Shown here one piece after another: positions 26,700 to 36,157 of a stretch of DNA of 64,000 nucleotides. Both the position numbers and the translations under genes were made by a program. Each line of letters opens with the position of its first letter. Position 1 is the first letter of the stretch. Source of the stretch: Alphaproteobacteria bacterium (GTDB lineage: Bacteria; Pseudomonadota; Alphaproteobacteria; Rhodobacterales; Rhodobacteraceae); assembly GCA_030432315.1 (NCBI GenBank), contig JAUIHM010000005.1, positions 1 to 64,000 on the forward strand. Reading direction: 5' to 3'. A model generated the notes under the pieces. The model was not told the origin of the DNA, did not search any database, and was given only the letters and a program-made list of their open reading frames with translations.

Positions 26700-27533
26700 A
26701 TGACCACCAAGCGACGTTTTCTGGGAACCGCCTTCGGCCTCGCGGCAGCAGCACTTCTGTCGTTTCCCGCCTTTGCCCAGAACGCCTCCCAGGCGCTGTC
26801 GAGCGAAAGCGTTATTGAGGCGATCAAACAGCGTGGGGCAATCAAGATCGGCCTGTCGCTGTTCACGCCGTGGTCGATGCGCGACAAGAACGGCGAGCTG
26901 ATCGGTTTTGAGCTGGATGTGGGCCGCAAGCTCGCGCAGGATATGGGCGTCGAGGCGGAATTCGTGCCGACCTCCTGGGACGGCATCATTCCCGCCCTGG
27001 TTTCCGGCAAGTTCGATGTGATCATTTCCGGCATGTCGATCACGCCGGAACGCAACCTGACGGTCAATTTCTCCGATCCCTACGCGTTTTCCGGTGTCAC
27101 CATTCTCGCCAACAAGGCGATGACCGAGGGCTTTTCCGAGGAGGATTTCAATTCGCCGGACGTGACCTTCGCCGCCCGCAGGGGCGCAACCCCCGCCTCG
27201 GTGATCGCCCAGCTGTTCCCGGATGCCGAACTGCTGCTGTTTGATGAGGACGGGGCCGCGACCCAGGAGGTTCTCAACGGCAATGCCCACGCTACCATGG
27301 CATCGGAGCCGACGCCTTCGGCCGAATTGCGCAAATATCCCGACGTGCTCTCGATCCCGTTCAACAAGACCTATCTCGCGACCGGCGAGGCCTTCGCCAT
27401 GCGCAAGGGCGATCCGGACGCGGAAAACTTCTTCAACAACTGGATTGCGGTAAACTGGGCCAACGGCTTTCTCGACCTGACCAACGACTACTGGTTCCAG
27501 AGCGATGAATGGGCGCCGCTGGTCGACCAGTAG
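26700..27533 (+). CDS. Transporter substrate-binding protein (SBP_bac_3-like)
   Basis: Signal peptide; RGAIKIGLSLFTPWSMRDKNGELIGFELDVGRKLAQDMGVEAEFVPTSWDGIIPAL. Confidence 0.93.
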   Translation: MTTKRRFLGTAFGLAAAALLSFPAFAQNASQALSSESVIEAIKQRGAIKIGLSLFTPWSMRDKNGELIGFELDVGRKLAQDMGVEAEFVPTSWDGIIPALVSGKFDVIISGMSITPERNLTVNFSDPYAFSGVTILANKAMTEGFSEEDFNSPDVTFAARRGATPASVIAQLFPDAELLLFDEDGAATQEVLNGNAHATMASEPTPSAELRKYPDVLSIPFNKTYLATGEAFAMRKGDPDAENFFNNWIAVNWANGFLDLTNDYWFQSDEWAPLVDQ

Positions 27534-27559
27534 CTCCAGACGCGGCGGGAGGCCGGAGA

Positions 27560-28438
27560 ATGCAGCGAAAACGCCGGCGCCTGCACTGGCTGGATTTTGT
27601 CATTGTCGGGGTTCTCGCCGCCTTCGTGTCCTTTGTGTGGTTTCGCATCGAGGGCACGCTGAACTACAGGTGGAACTGGGGGATCATCCCCAACTACATC
27701 CTGCGATATGATGCGGAGGATGGCCGGTGGGTGGCGAACCTGCTGCTGCAGGGGCTGATCACCACGGTGCGGGTCTCGATCTATGCCGGGATTCTGGCGT
27801 TGATCCTCGGCACCGTCCTCGGCATTGCCCGCTGCGCCACCAATCTGACGGTACGGATGCTGGCCCGCACCTATCTTGAGGTGCTGCGCAACATCCCGCC
27901 GGTGGTGGTGATTTTCATCTTCTATTTCTTTTTGTCCGAACAGCTTGTCGCCGCCTTCAACATCGAGGGCTGGGCCCGTGCCATCGCCCGCCAGGAAAAC
28001 AGCGGTGTCTGGGAGTTTTTCTTCGGTGACATGCGGCGGTTTCCGTCGATGATCTCCGGGGTGATCGTGCTGGCGCTGTTCGAAAGCGCCTTCGTCGGCG
28101 AAATCGTCCGCTCCGGCATTCAGTCGATCGAGCGCGGCCAGTCCGAAGCCGCCAGGTCTCTGGGCATGACCTGGGTCGACGAAATGCGTTTCATCATTCT
28201 GCCCCAGGCGCTGAAGCGGGTGGTGCCGCCGCTGGCGAACCAGTTCATTTCGCTGGTGAAGGACAGTTCGATCATCTCGCTGATCTCGGTTCAGGAACTT
28301 ACCTACAAGACGGTGGAACTCGTCGCCTCGACCCGGGCGATTTTCGAGGCCTGGATCACCACCGCAGGCCTCTATTTCGTGCTCTGTTTCAGCCTGTCGA
28401 TGCTGTTTCGCCGGCTGGAGCGCGACGCTTCCCGCTAG
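27560..28438 (+). CDS. Amino acid ABC transporter permease
   Basis: EVLRNIPPVVVIFIFYFFLSEQL; SGIQSIERGQSEAARSLGMTWVDEMRFIILPQALKRVVPPLANQFISLVKDSS. Confidence 0.93.
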   Translation: MQRKRRRLHWLDFVIVGVLAAFVSFVWFRIEGTLNYRWNWGIIPNYILRYDAEDGRWVANLLLQGLITTVRVSIYAGILALILGTVLGIARCATNLTVRMLARTYLEVLRNIPPVVVIFIFYFFLSEQLVAAFNIEGWARAIARQENSGVWEFFFGDMRRFPSMISGVIVLALFESAFVGEIVRSGIQSIERGQSEAARSLGMTWVDEMRFIILPQALKRVVPPLANQFISLVKDSSIISLISVQELTYKTVELVASTRAIFEAWITTAGLYFVLCFSLSMLFRRLERDASR

Positions 28439-29571
28439 CCGGCGAACGACCGCTCGAAGAGTTCGCGAAACCCTTCCTCGGTCATCTGGCGCGGATTGGT
28501 TGGCGTCGAATGGTCGGCCATTGCCGCCCTGCACATCGCCGGAATGATGTCGGGCGTGAGCCCCATTGCCGCAAGGCTCGCCGGCATGCCGATATCCCGG
28601 TTCAGCGCCTTGACCAGCGCCGCCAGATCGGCGGACGAATCGACACCCAGAGCCTTGCGGATACGGTCATATTTCGTGCCCGCGTGATCCTGGTTCCAGG
28701 TCAGAACGTGCGGCAGGATCACCGCATTGAGCGTGCCGTGATGCGGATTGACCGACTTCACCGAGCCCAGCGGATGCGACATCGAATGCACCGCCCCGAG
28801 CCCCTTCTGGAAGGTCAGCCCGCCCTGGAGCGATGCCATCATCATCTCGCTGCGCGCCACCCGGTCTGAGCCGTCCCTGACCGCGCGGCGGATATGCAGC
28901 CACCCCCGCACCAGCCCGTCGAGGGCAATTGCCTCGGCCACCGGATTGTCCTTCGGGCTCAGAAACGTCTCGAAACAGTGGGTCAGTGCGTCCATGCCGG
29001 TCGCGGCCGTCAGACCGGCGGGCAGGCCAAGGGTCAGTGCGGGGTCGCAGATCGCCCGGCGCGGGATCAGATGCGGGCTGATCAGCCCGAGCTTGCGCCC
29101 GTCCGCGACGGTCAGCAGCGATGCCCGGCCAACCTCGGCTCCGGTGCCCGAAGTGGTGGGAACGGCGATCACCGGCACCACCGCATCGGTGATCCGGGCA
29201 AGCCCGCCTTCGATCACCGCATATTGCGACAGCGGTCCCTCATGGGTTACGCGCAGTGCCACCGCCTTGCCGAGATCGATCGGCGAACCTCCGCCAAGCG
29301 CGACAATTCCGTCGCAGCCGCCGGCGCGGTAAACTTCTGCCGCCGCGTCGCAGGCGGCTTCGGTCGGGTTGGAGGGGGTGCCGTCAAACACCGCCGTATC
29401 CTTCGGCAGCCTGGCCAGCACCTGGTCCACAAGGCCGGTTGCCCGAAGTCCGGCATCGGTGACCAGCAGCGGCTGTTTGATGCCGGTCGCGGCCAGTTCC
29501 TCCGGCAATACGTCGACCGCGCCCTCGCCAAAGCGGATTGTCGTCAAATACTGGATCGTAGTGACACTCAT
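28435..29571 (-). CDS. Iron-containing alcohol dehydrogenase
   Basis: GCDGIVALGGGSPIDLGKAVAL, TAATGMDALTHCFETFLS, GAVHSMSHPLGSVKSVNPHHGTLNAVILPHVL. Confidence 0.94.
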   Translation of the reverse strand: MSVTTIQYLTTIRFGEGAVDVLPEELAATGIKQPLLVTDAGLRATGLVDQVLARLPKDTAVFDGTPSNPTEAACDAAAEVYRAGGCDGIVALGGGSPIDLGKAVALRVTHEGPLSQYAVIEGGLARITDAVVPVIAVPTTSGTGAEVGRASLLTVADGRKLGLISPHLIPRRAICDPALTLGLPAGLTAATGMDALTHCFETFLSPKDNPVAEAIALDGLVRGWLHIRRAVRDGSDRVARSEMMMASLQGGLTFQKGLGAVHSMSHPLGSVKSVNPHHGTLNAVILPHVLTWNQDHAGTKYDRIRKALGVDSSADLAALVKALNRDIGMPASLAAMGLTPDIIPAMCRAAMADHSTPTNPRQMTEEGFRELFERSFAG

Positions 29572-29702
29572 GGCGTTCATTCCCTGAAGGTTTTTGGCAG
29601 AAAGGCCGTACCGGCCGGTTTGGCGCGAGTATGGTCAAAACCGCAGCACTGGCAACCGCTTCCGCAAGCCTGTAGCCTGCCGCAGGCAAACGGAGTCGCG
29701 GC

Positions 29703-30974
29703 GTGATGGACGGACAGGACAGTGCGGGGTCTGCACCTTCGGTGACCGGCGGCAACACGAGGCCACTGCTGGCCAACGGCGCTGCCCGGGCCATATTCCT
29801 CGACCGCCATGCGCTGGCCGAAGCACCCACCGGCGCGGCGCGCGGTGCGGCGCTGCAGACGCTGATCGAGCGTATCGGCTTTGTACAGATCGACAGCATC
29901 AACACCGTCGCCCGCGCCCATCACATGATTCTCGCCGCCCGGCGGCAGAGCTACCGCCAGGAGGCCCTTTCCCCGCTGCTCGAGCGCGACCGCAGCCTGT
30001 TCGAACACTGGACCCACGACGCGGCGATGATCCCGATGCGGTTCTTTCCGCGCTGGCAGTTGCGTTTCGCCCGCAATGAGGCGCAGTTGGCCGACCGCTG
30101 GAAAACCTGGCGGCGGGAGGGATACGCGGACAGGTTCGAGGATGTGCTGCGGCATATTTCCGATCATGGTCCCGCCTGCTCGGCCGATGTGGGCGAAGAC
30201 GAGGAGCGCAGTTCCGGGGGCTGGTGGGACTGGCACCCGTCCAAAACCGCGCTCGAATTTCTCTGGCGCACCGGCGCGCTGTCCGTCACCCGCCGCGACG
30301 GTTTTCGCAAGGTCTATGACCTGACCGAACGGGTGATTCCAGCCGAGTACCTGACGCAGCAGCCGGATCCGGAGGAGACCATCGACTGGGCCTGCCGCAG
30401 CGGGCTGGCGCGGCTTGGCTTTGGCACTTCCGGGGAAATTGCCGCCTTTTGGGCGCTGGTCACCCCGCAGGAGGCGAAGACCTGGTGCCAGGAGGCGCTG
30501 CGGCGTGGCGAGATCATCGAAATTGACGTCGAATGCGCCAGTGGCCGCTGCAGGCGGGTTTTCGCGCTGCCGTCGGTTCTTGATGAGGTGCCACCTGTTC
30601 CGCCGGCGCGCGTGCGCATCCTCAGCCCGTTCGATCCGGCACTGCGCGACCGCAAACGGGCGGAGCACCTGTTCGGCTTTCACTACCGGATCGAGGTGTT
30701 CGTGCCGGAAGCCAAACGCCGGTACGGATACTACGTGTTCCCGGTGCTGGAGGGCGACCGGCTGATCGGCCGCATCGACATGAAATGCCGACGCGGCGAC
30801 GGCGCGCTGCATGTCCGCGCTTTCTGGGCGGAGCCGGGTGTGCGGATCGGCAAGGGCCGTTTGCAGCGGCTGCGGTCCGAACTTGACCGCATGGCCCGTT
30901 TTGCCGGATCGGACGGGACCACCTTCGAGGCCGACTGGCTGGATCGGGAGGTGCCGCCTTCGGTCGCCGGTTGA
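29703..30974 (+). CDS. Winged-helix protein of YcaQ/AlkZ (crosslink-repair DNA glycosylase) family
   Basis: IERIGFVQIDSINTVARAHHMILAARRQSY...LFEHWTHDAAMIP; RILSPFDPALRDRKRAEHLFGFHYRIEVFVP. Confidence 0.9.
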   Translation: MMDGQDSAGSAPSVTGGNTRPLLANGAARAIFLDRHALAEAPTGAARGAALQTLIERIGFVQIDSINTVARAHHMILAARRQSYRQEALSPLLERDRSLFEHWTHDAAMIPMRFFPRWQLRFARNEAQLADRWKTWRREGYADRFEDVLRHISDHGPACSADVGEDEERSSGGWWDWHPSKTALEFLWRTGALSVTRRDGFRKVYDLTERVIPAEYLTQQPDPEETIDWACRSGLARLGFGTSGEIAAFWALVTPQEAKTWCQEALRRGEIIEIDVECASGRCRRVFALPSVLDEVPPVPPARVRILSPFDPALRDRKRAEHLFGFHYRIEVFVPEAKRRYGYYVFPVLEGDRLIGRIDMKCRRGDGALHVRAFWAEPGVRIGKGRLQRLRSELDRMARFAGSDGTTFEADWLDREVPPSVAG

Positions 30975-31073
30975 GTGGCGCAAAATTGGGTGTAGGGTGC
31001 GTCAGGGCAGGAGACCGGACGCAAGCAGCACTCCCGCCGACAGCAAAACCAAAACCGGCGTGGAGGTGCCCCC

Positions 31074-32852
31074 ATGAAGATGACAACCGAAGAGGCGTTT
31101 GTAAAAGTTCTGCAAATGCACGGGATCGAACATGCGTTCGGCATCATCGGATCGGCTATGATGCCGATATCCGATCTGTTTCCGAAAGCCGGGATCACCT
31201 TCTGGGACTGTGCCCATGAGTGCAATGCCGGCATGATGGCCGACGGTTTTACCCGCACCACCGGGCAGATGTCGATGCTGGTGGCGCAGAACGGTCCGGG
31301 CATCACCAATTTTGTTACACCGGTCAAAACCGCCTACTGGAACCACACGCCGCTGCTGCTGGTCACGCCGCAGGCCGCCAACAAGACCATCGGCCAGGGC
31401 GGGTTCCAGGAAGTCGAACAGATGAAACTGTTCGAGGACATGGTCGCTTACCAGGAAGAGGTGCGCGATCCCTCCCGCATCGCCGAAACCCTCAACCGGG
31501 TCATCATGGAAGCCCACCGTGCCTCCGCCCCGGCGCAGATCAACGTGCCGCGCGATTTCTGGACCCAGGTTGTGGATATCGACCTTCCCGGCATCCTTGA
31601 ATTCGAACGGCCCTCCGGGGGCGAGCAGGCGATCGCGGCGGCGGCGGATCTGCTCAGCGACGCCAAATTCCCGGTCATTCTCAATGGTGCCGGTGTGGTG
31701 CTGTCGGGCGGCATCCCCGCCTCCGTCGCACTTGCCGAACGGCTCACGGCTCCGGTCTGCTGCGGCTACCAGCACAACGACGCCTTTCCCGGCAGTCATC
31801 CGCTGCATGCAGGCCCGCTTGGCTACAACGGATCCAAGGCGGGGATGGAACTGATTTCGAAGGCTGATGTGGTGCTTTGTCTCGGTACGCGGCTCAATCC
31901 GTTCTCCACCCTGCCCGGTTACGGCATAGACTACTGGCCGACGGACGCGAAAATCATCCAGGTCGACATCAATCCCGCCCGGATCGGACTGACCAAGAAG
32001 GTCACCGTCGGCATCGTCGGCGATGCCCGCAAGGTGGCCGATTCCATCCTCGCCCGACTCTCGGACACGGCTGGCGACGACGGCCGCGACGCGCGCAAAA
32101 ACCTGATCGCCCAGACCAAATCCGCCTGGGCCCAGGAACTCAGTTCGATGGATCACGAGGAGGACGACCCCGGCACCACCTGGAACGAACGTGTCCGCGC
32201 CCGCCAGCCCGACCATATGAGCCCGCGCAAGGTCTGGCGCGCGATCCAGGCTGCCCTGCCCGCCGATGCGATCATTTCATCGGATATCGGCAACAACTGT
32301 GCCATCGGCAACGCCTATCCGTCGTTCGAGAAGGGCCGGAAATATCTCGCCCCGGGCCTGTTTGGTCCGTGTGGCTACGGCTTCCCGTCGATCGTCGGCG
32401 CCAAGATCGGCAACCCGGATACGCCGGTGGTCGGTTTTGCCGGCGACGGTGCCTTCGGCATTTCGATGAACGAGATGACCGCCTGCGGCCGCGATCCCTG
32501 GCCGCCGATTACCATGGTGGTGTTCCGCAACTACCAGTGGGGCGCGGAAAAGCGCAACACGACGCTGTGGTTCGATGACAATTTCGTCGGCACCGAACTT
32601 AGCGAAGACGTGACATACGCCGGCATTGCCCAGGCCTGTGGCGTCGAGGGGGTTCAGGTGACGACCATGGACCAGGTGACCGACGCCCTGCACGCGGCGG
32701 TGAAACGGCAGATGGAGGACAAGAAGACCACGTTCATTGAGGTGGTGCTGAATCAGGAACTCGGCGAGCCGTTCCGCCGCGACGCGATGAAACGTCCGGT
32801 GTCGGTGGCGGGCATTGATCCCGCCGACATGCGCCCGCAGCGCCGCGCCTGA
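31074..32852 (+). CDS. xsc: Sulfoacetaldehyde acetyltransferase
   Basis: MTTEEAFVKVLQMHGIEHAFGIIGSAMMPISDLFPKAGITFWDCAHECNAGMMADGFTRTTGQMSMLVAQNGPGITNFVTPVKTAYWNHTPLLLVTPQAANKTIGQGGFQEVEQM; ThDP fold. Confidence 0.95.
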   Translation: MKMTTEEAFVKVLQMHGIEHAFGIIGSAMMPISDLFPKAGITFWDCAHECNAGMMADGFTRTTGQMSMLVAQNGPGITNFVTPVKTAYWNHTPLLLVTPQAANKTIGQGGFQEVEQMKLFEDMVAYQEEVRDPSRIAETLNRVIMEAHRASAPAQINVPRDFWTQVVDIDLPGILEFERPSGGEQAIAAAADLLSDAKFPVILNGAGVVLSGGIPASVALAERLTAPVCCGYQHNDAFPGSHPLHAGPLGYNGSKAGMELISKADVVLCLGTRLNPFSTLPGYGIDYWPTDAKIIQVDINPARIGLTKKVTVGIVGDARKVADSILARLSDTAGDDGRDARKNLIAQTKSAWAQELSSMDHEEDDPGTTWNERVRARQPDHMSPRKVWRAIQAALPADAIISSDIGNNCAIGNAYPSFEKGRKYLAPGLFGPCGYGFPSIVGAKIGNPDTPVVGFAGDGAFGISMNEMTACGRDPWPPITMVVFRNYQWGAEKRNTTLWFDDNFVGTELSEDVTYAGIAQACGVEGVQVTTMDQVTDALHAAVKRQMEDKKTTFIEVVLNQELGEPFRRDAMKRPVSVAGIDPADMRPQRRA

Positions 32853-32863
32853 ACCGGTCGCCG

Positions 32864-33910
32864 GTGAAGCCCGCGATGTTGCGAAGGATCGCAGGTCCGG
32901 AACCCGTCGCGGGCGTCACCCGGTTTGTCCGTGCCAACGGCTACGGGGTACTGGTTTCCCTGATCGTCGCGGCGGCGGCCCGATTTCTGTCCGAGCATTA
33001 CGGCGCGCCACCGATGCTGATGGCGCTGCTGCTCGGCATTGCCCTGCACTTCCTGGCCGAAGAGGGGCCCTGCGTCGAAGGGATCGCCTTTGCCTCCCGA
33101 ACCGTGCTGCGGATCGGGGTCGCGCTTCTCGGGGTGCGGATCAGTCTCGAACTGATGCTCGATCTCGGGGCGGAGTTGATCGCGACGGTGGTGGCGGCGG
33201 TGATCTGCACGATCCTGTTCGGTCTGCTTGGCGCACGTCTGTTGGGACGGGGCTGGCGGTTCGGGCTGTTGACCGGGGGAGCGGTGGCGATCTGCGGCGC
33301 CTCGGCGGCGATCGCGATTTCCGCGGTATTGCCGAAGAACGAACATTCCGAGCGCAACCTGATTTTCACCGTGCTGGCGATAACCGTGCTCAGTACCGTG
33401 GCGATGATCTGCTATCCGATCCTCGGCCGCAGCCTCGGTCTCGACGACCCCGGCATCGGCCTGTTTCTCGGCGGCACGATCCACGACGTGGCCCAGGTGG
33501 TCGGTGCGGGCTTCTCCGTCTCCGAGAGCGCCGGCGAGGTTGCCACGCTCGTCAAGCTGATCCGCGTGGCGATGCTGGCGCCCGTGGTGGTGGTGATTTC
33601 GCTGACCGTCCGCCGGCAGGCGGGTGCAGGCGCCGCGGGCGGACCCCGTCCTCCGCTGCTGCCGGGGTTCGTCGCCGGGTTCCTGGCACTTGCCGCCCTG
33701 AACTCCGCGGGCATGATCCCGACCCCCTTCCTGTCGGCGCTGGCGGGACTGTCCGGCTGGGCGCTGCTGACGGCGATCGCCGCAGTCGGGATGAGAACCT
33801 CGCTGCGCCGGATTGTCGATGTCGGCGGTCAGGCGATCGCGCTGCTGCTGGCGGAAAGCCTGTTCATAGCCGTGTTCGTGCTGGCGGGACTGGCATTGCT
33901 CGAGGGCTGA
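32864..33910 (+). CDS. YeiH-family putative sulfate exporter (UPF0324-like)
   Basis: GVALLGVRISLELMLDLGAE, GGAVAICGASAAIAISAVLP, GGTIHDVAQVVGAG. Confidence 0.9.
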   Translation: MKPAMLRRIAGPEPVAGVTRFVRANGYGVLVSLIVAAAARFLSEHYGAPPMLMALLLGIALHFLAEEGPCVEGIAFASRTVLRIGVALLGVRISLELMLDLGAELIATVVAAVICTILFGLLGARLLGRGWRFGLLTGGAVAICGASAAIAISAVLPKNEHSERNLIFTVLAITVLSTVAMICYPILGRSLGLDDPGIGLFLGGTIHDVAQVVGAGFSVSESAGEVATLVKLIRVAMLAPVVVVISLTVRRQAGAGAAGGPRPPLLPGFVAGFLALAALNSAGMIPTPFLSALAGLSGWALLTAIAAVGMRTSLRRIVDVGGQAIALLLAESLFIAVFVLAGLALLEG

Positions 33911-33921
33911 GTCTGCCCGGA

Positions 33922-34815
33922 TCAGTCCCACTGCACCGAGGCCAGCAGCGTCCGGCGTGCCGACTGCAGATGCACGTCGAACGCGGCCCGCGCCGCCGCA
34001 GGATTGCCCGCTTTCATCGCCGCGATCACAGCCAGATGTTCGCCGACGGCGGTATCGTTGCGGTCCTTTTCATCGGCCTTGTTCCAGCGGTAATGATAAT
34101 GGAAGATCACTGACACCAGCTTGAAGAAGTCGTCGACGAACCGGTTCTGCATCCGCGCGATCCAGACGTGGTGAAACCGCTCATCGAGCCGCGGGAACCG
34201 CAGGTATCCGCTCCCGATGTCGCTGCTGATCTGCCGGTGTTCCGCCTCAAGCAGCAGCACCTCACGCCAGGTCTCTCCGCCCGGCCCTTCCGCCAGCATT
34301 GCGTCGAAAGCGCGGGTCTCGAACATCTCGCGCACGTCGAACAGTTCAATGGCGAAATCGCGGGTGAAGCCCTTCAGCACCCAGTGCCGGTTCGGTTCCT
34401 TTTCGATCAGGCCAAAGCGTGAGAACCGGATCAGGAATTCACGCACCGCCGAGGTCGAGGTGCCGAATTCGCGGGCAAGGTCGCTCTCATGCAGAATTGT
34501 ATCCGGTGCCAGATCGCCGCCCAGCACGTACTCCATGAAGGCCTCTTCAACCCGCCGGGCCGCGGGCAGGGTTTCTTCGACAGAATAGTAATCCGTTGCG
34601 GTTGGCAGGCGCAGAACCGCCTTGGTCCGGCCCTTCCAGCGGATGATCCCCGAGCGGTCGAGATTTTCCAGCACCGCCCGCACGGTTGTGCGGGAGATCC
34701 CCCATTTTTCCGCAAACTCGGTTTCCGGCGGCAGGTTGCCGCGCGGACCCGCTTCCGCCAGCCAGTCGAGACAGCGGTTGTAGGTTTCCTTGTAGACGGC
34801 GTTTGATCTGGACAT
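33922..34815 (-). CDS. GntR-family regulator with two tandem N-terminal wHTH domains and a C-terminal FCD-like domain
   Basis: wHTH 1: LPPETEFAEKWGISRTTVRAVLENLDRSGIIRW; wHTH 2: LHESDLAREFGTSTSAVREFLIRFSRFGLIEKE; then FCD-like helices (DEKDRNDTAVGEHLAVIAAMKAGN). Confidence 0.85.
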   Translation of the reverse strand: MSRSNAVYKETYNRCLDWLAEAGPRGNLPPETEFAEKWGISRTTVRAVLENLDRSGIIRWKGRTKAVLRLPTATDYYSVEETLPAARRVEEAFMEYVLGGDLAPDTILHESDLAREFGTSTSAVREFLIRFSRFGLIEKEPNRHWVLKGFTRDFAIELFDVREMFETRAFDAMLAEGPGGETWREVLLLEAEHRQISSDIGSGYLRFPRLDERFHHVWIARMQNRFVDDFFKLVSVIFHYHYRWNKADEKDRNDTAVGEHLAVIAAMKAGNPAAARAAFDVHLQSARRTLLASVQWD

Positions 34816-34850
34816 CGCTCTTCCTGCCACCCGGACCGGGAGCGCGGGGA

Positions 34851-35876
34851 CTAACCCGCGGGCATTTCTATCATGACCTTGAAGGTCTCGCTGCGGTTGC
34901 GTTCCCACCAGTCAAACGACTGGTCGGCTTCGTTCCACGGGAACACCTGCGAAATCAGCCTTTCGCCGGTTTGCGGGTTTTGTTCGAGGAACCGGATCAC
35001 CGCCGCGAAATCCGCCCGGGTGGCGTTGCGCGAGCCGAACATGTCGAGCTCCTTGAGATTGAACAGCGCGGTGTTGTAGCTGACCTCGGATTTGGCGTAA
35101 CCCACGTAGACCACCCGTCCGGCAAAGCAGGCCATGTCGACCGCTGCCCGAAAGGTCTCCGGCAGTCCCACCGCCTCCAGCACCAGATCGGCGCCCTCGC
35201 CACCGGTCAGGGCGGTAACCGCTTCTCCGGCATCGCTTTCAGTCGGATCAATCACATGGGTTATGCCAAGTTCGAGCAGTTCGGCGTGTTTGGGCCGGCT
35301 CGGCTCCACCGCAATGACCGTCGCGCCGCGTTCCTTCGCTGCCAGCATCGCGCCGACACCGATCATGCCGCCGCCCAGCACGACAACCGTTTCACCCTCG
35401 GTCACCGAGCCGCGCGCCACCGCGTGAAACCCGACCGACAGTGGTTCGACCAGCGCCAGCAGCGGCGCGTCCAGCGTTTCGTTGACGATCAGCCGGTCGT
35501 GATGCACCACCAGGAAATCCGACATGCCGCCGTCCTGCTGCACGCCGAGGGTCGCGTTGTGACGGCAGGCATTCACCCGCCGTTTGCGGCAGGCGGAACA
35601 GGTGCCGCAGGTGGTATAGGGGATCACCACTGCGCGGGCGCCGGGGGCAAACTGCGGCGGGACACCACTGCCGGTCTGTTCGATTACGCCGCCGATTTCA
35701 TGTCCGGGAACGCGCGGCAGGCGGGCGAGCGGATTGGCGCCGCGCCAGGTGTTGAGATCGCTGCCGCACAGACCGACGTGGCGGACGCGCAGCTTCACAA
35801 GGCCCGGTCCGGTCACCGGATCGGGCACGTCCCGAAACTCGGTAGCCCCCACGTCGCTTATCACCAGTGCCTTCAT
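34851..35876 (-). CDS. Zinc-dependent alcohol/polyol dehydrogenase (MDR family)
   Basis: HVGLCGSDLNTWRG, PGHEIGGVIEQTGSGV, CGTCSACRKRRVNAC, GGGMIGVGAMLAA. Confidence 0.92.
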   Translation of the reverse strand: MKALVISDVGATEFRDVPDPVTGPGLVKLRVRHVGLCGSDLNTWRGANPLARLPRVPGHEIGGVIEQTGSGVPPQFAPGARAVVIPYTTCGTCSACRKRRVNACRHNATLGVQQDGGMSDFLVVHHDRLIVNETLDAPLLALVEPLSVGFHAVARGSVTEGETVVVLGGGMIGVGAMLAAKERGATVIAVEPSRPKHAELLELGITHVIDPTESDAGEAVTALTGGEGADLVLEAVGLPETFRAAVDMACFAGRVVYVGYAKSEVSYNTALFNLKELDMFGSRNATRADFAAVIRFLEQNPQTGERLISQVFPWNEADQSFDWWERNRSETFKVMIEMPAG

Positions 35877-36040
35877 CTGCCGCGTCCTTTTCCCATTTCC
35901 GCCGGTCATCGGCCTCGGTGCGGGATTGTCGGGCCGAACAGTGCGGTGCTAGAAGACCCTGAGGGGCGGGTCCACGTCGCGACCGGTCCAGACTGCGGGT
36001 CGGGCCCTGCCACGAGTCGCGTACCTACAAAAACGTGCAG

Positions 36041-36084
36041 TCCGCCGTCAATGTACTTTAAGGAAGAAGTACATTGACGGCGGA
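36041..36084. promoter_or_regulatory. 44-bp perfect inverted repeat (18-bp arms, 8-bp spacer) in a divergent promoter region
   Basis: TCCGCCGTCAATGTACTT-taaggaag-AAGTACATTGACGGCGGA. Confidence 0.7.
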
Positions 36085-36157
36085 ACACCGCCCAGCGATA
36101 CCGGCGGCCGGACCGAAACCGGGTTCAGCCAGCCGCATGACCAGCCGGAGACCGAAA

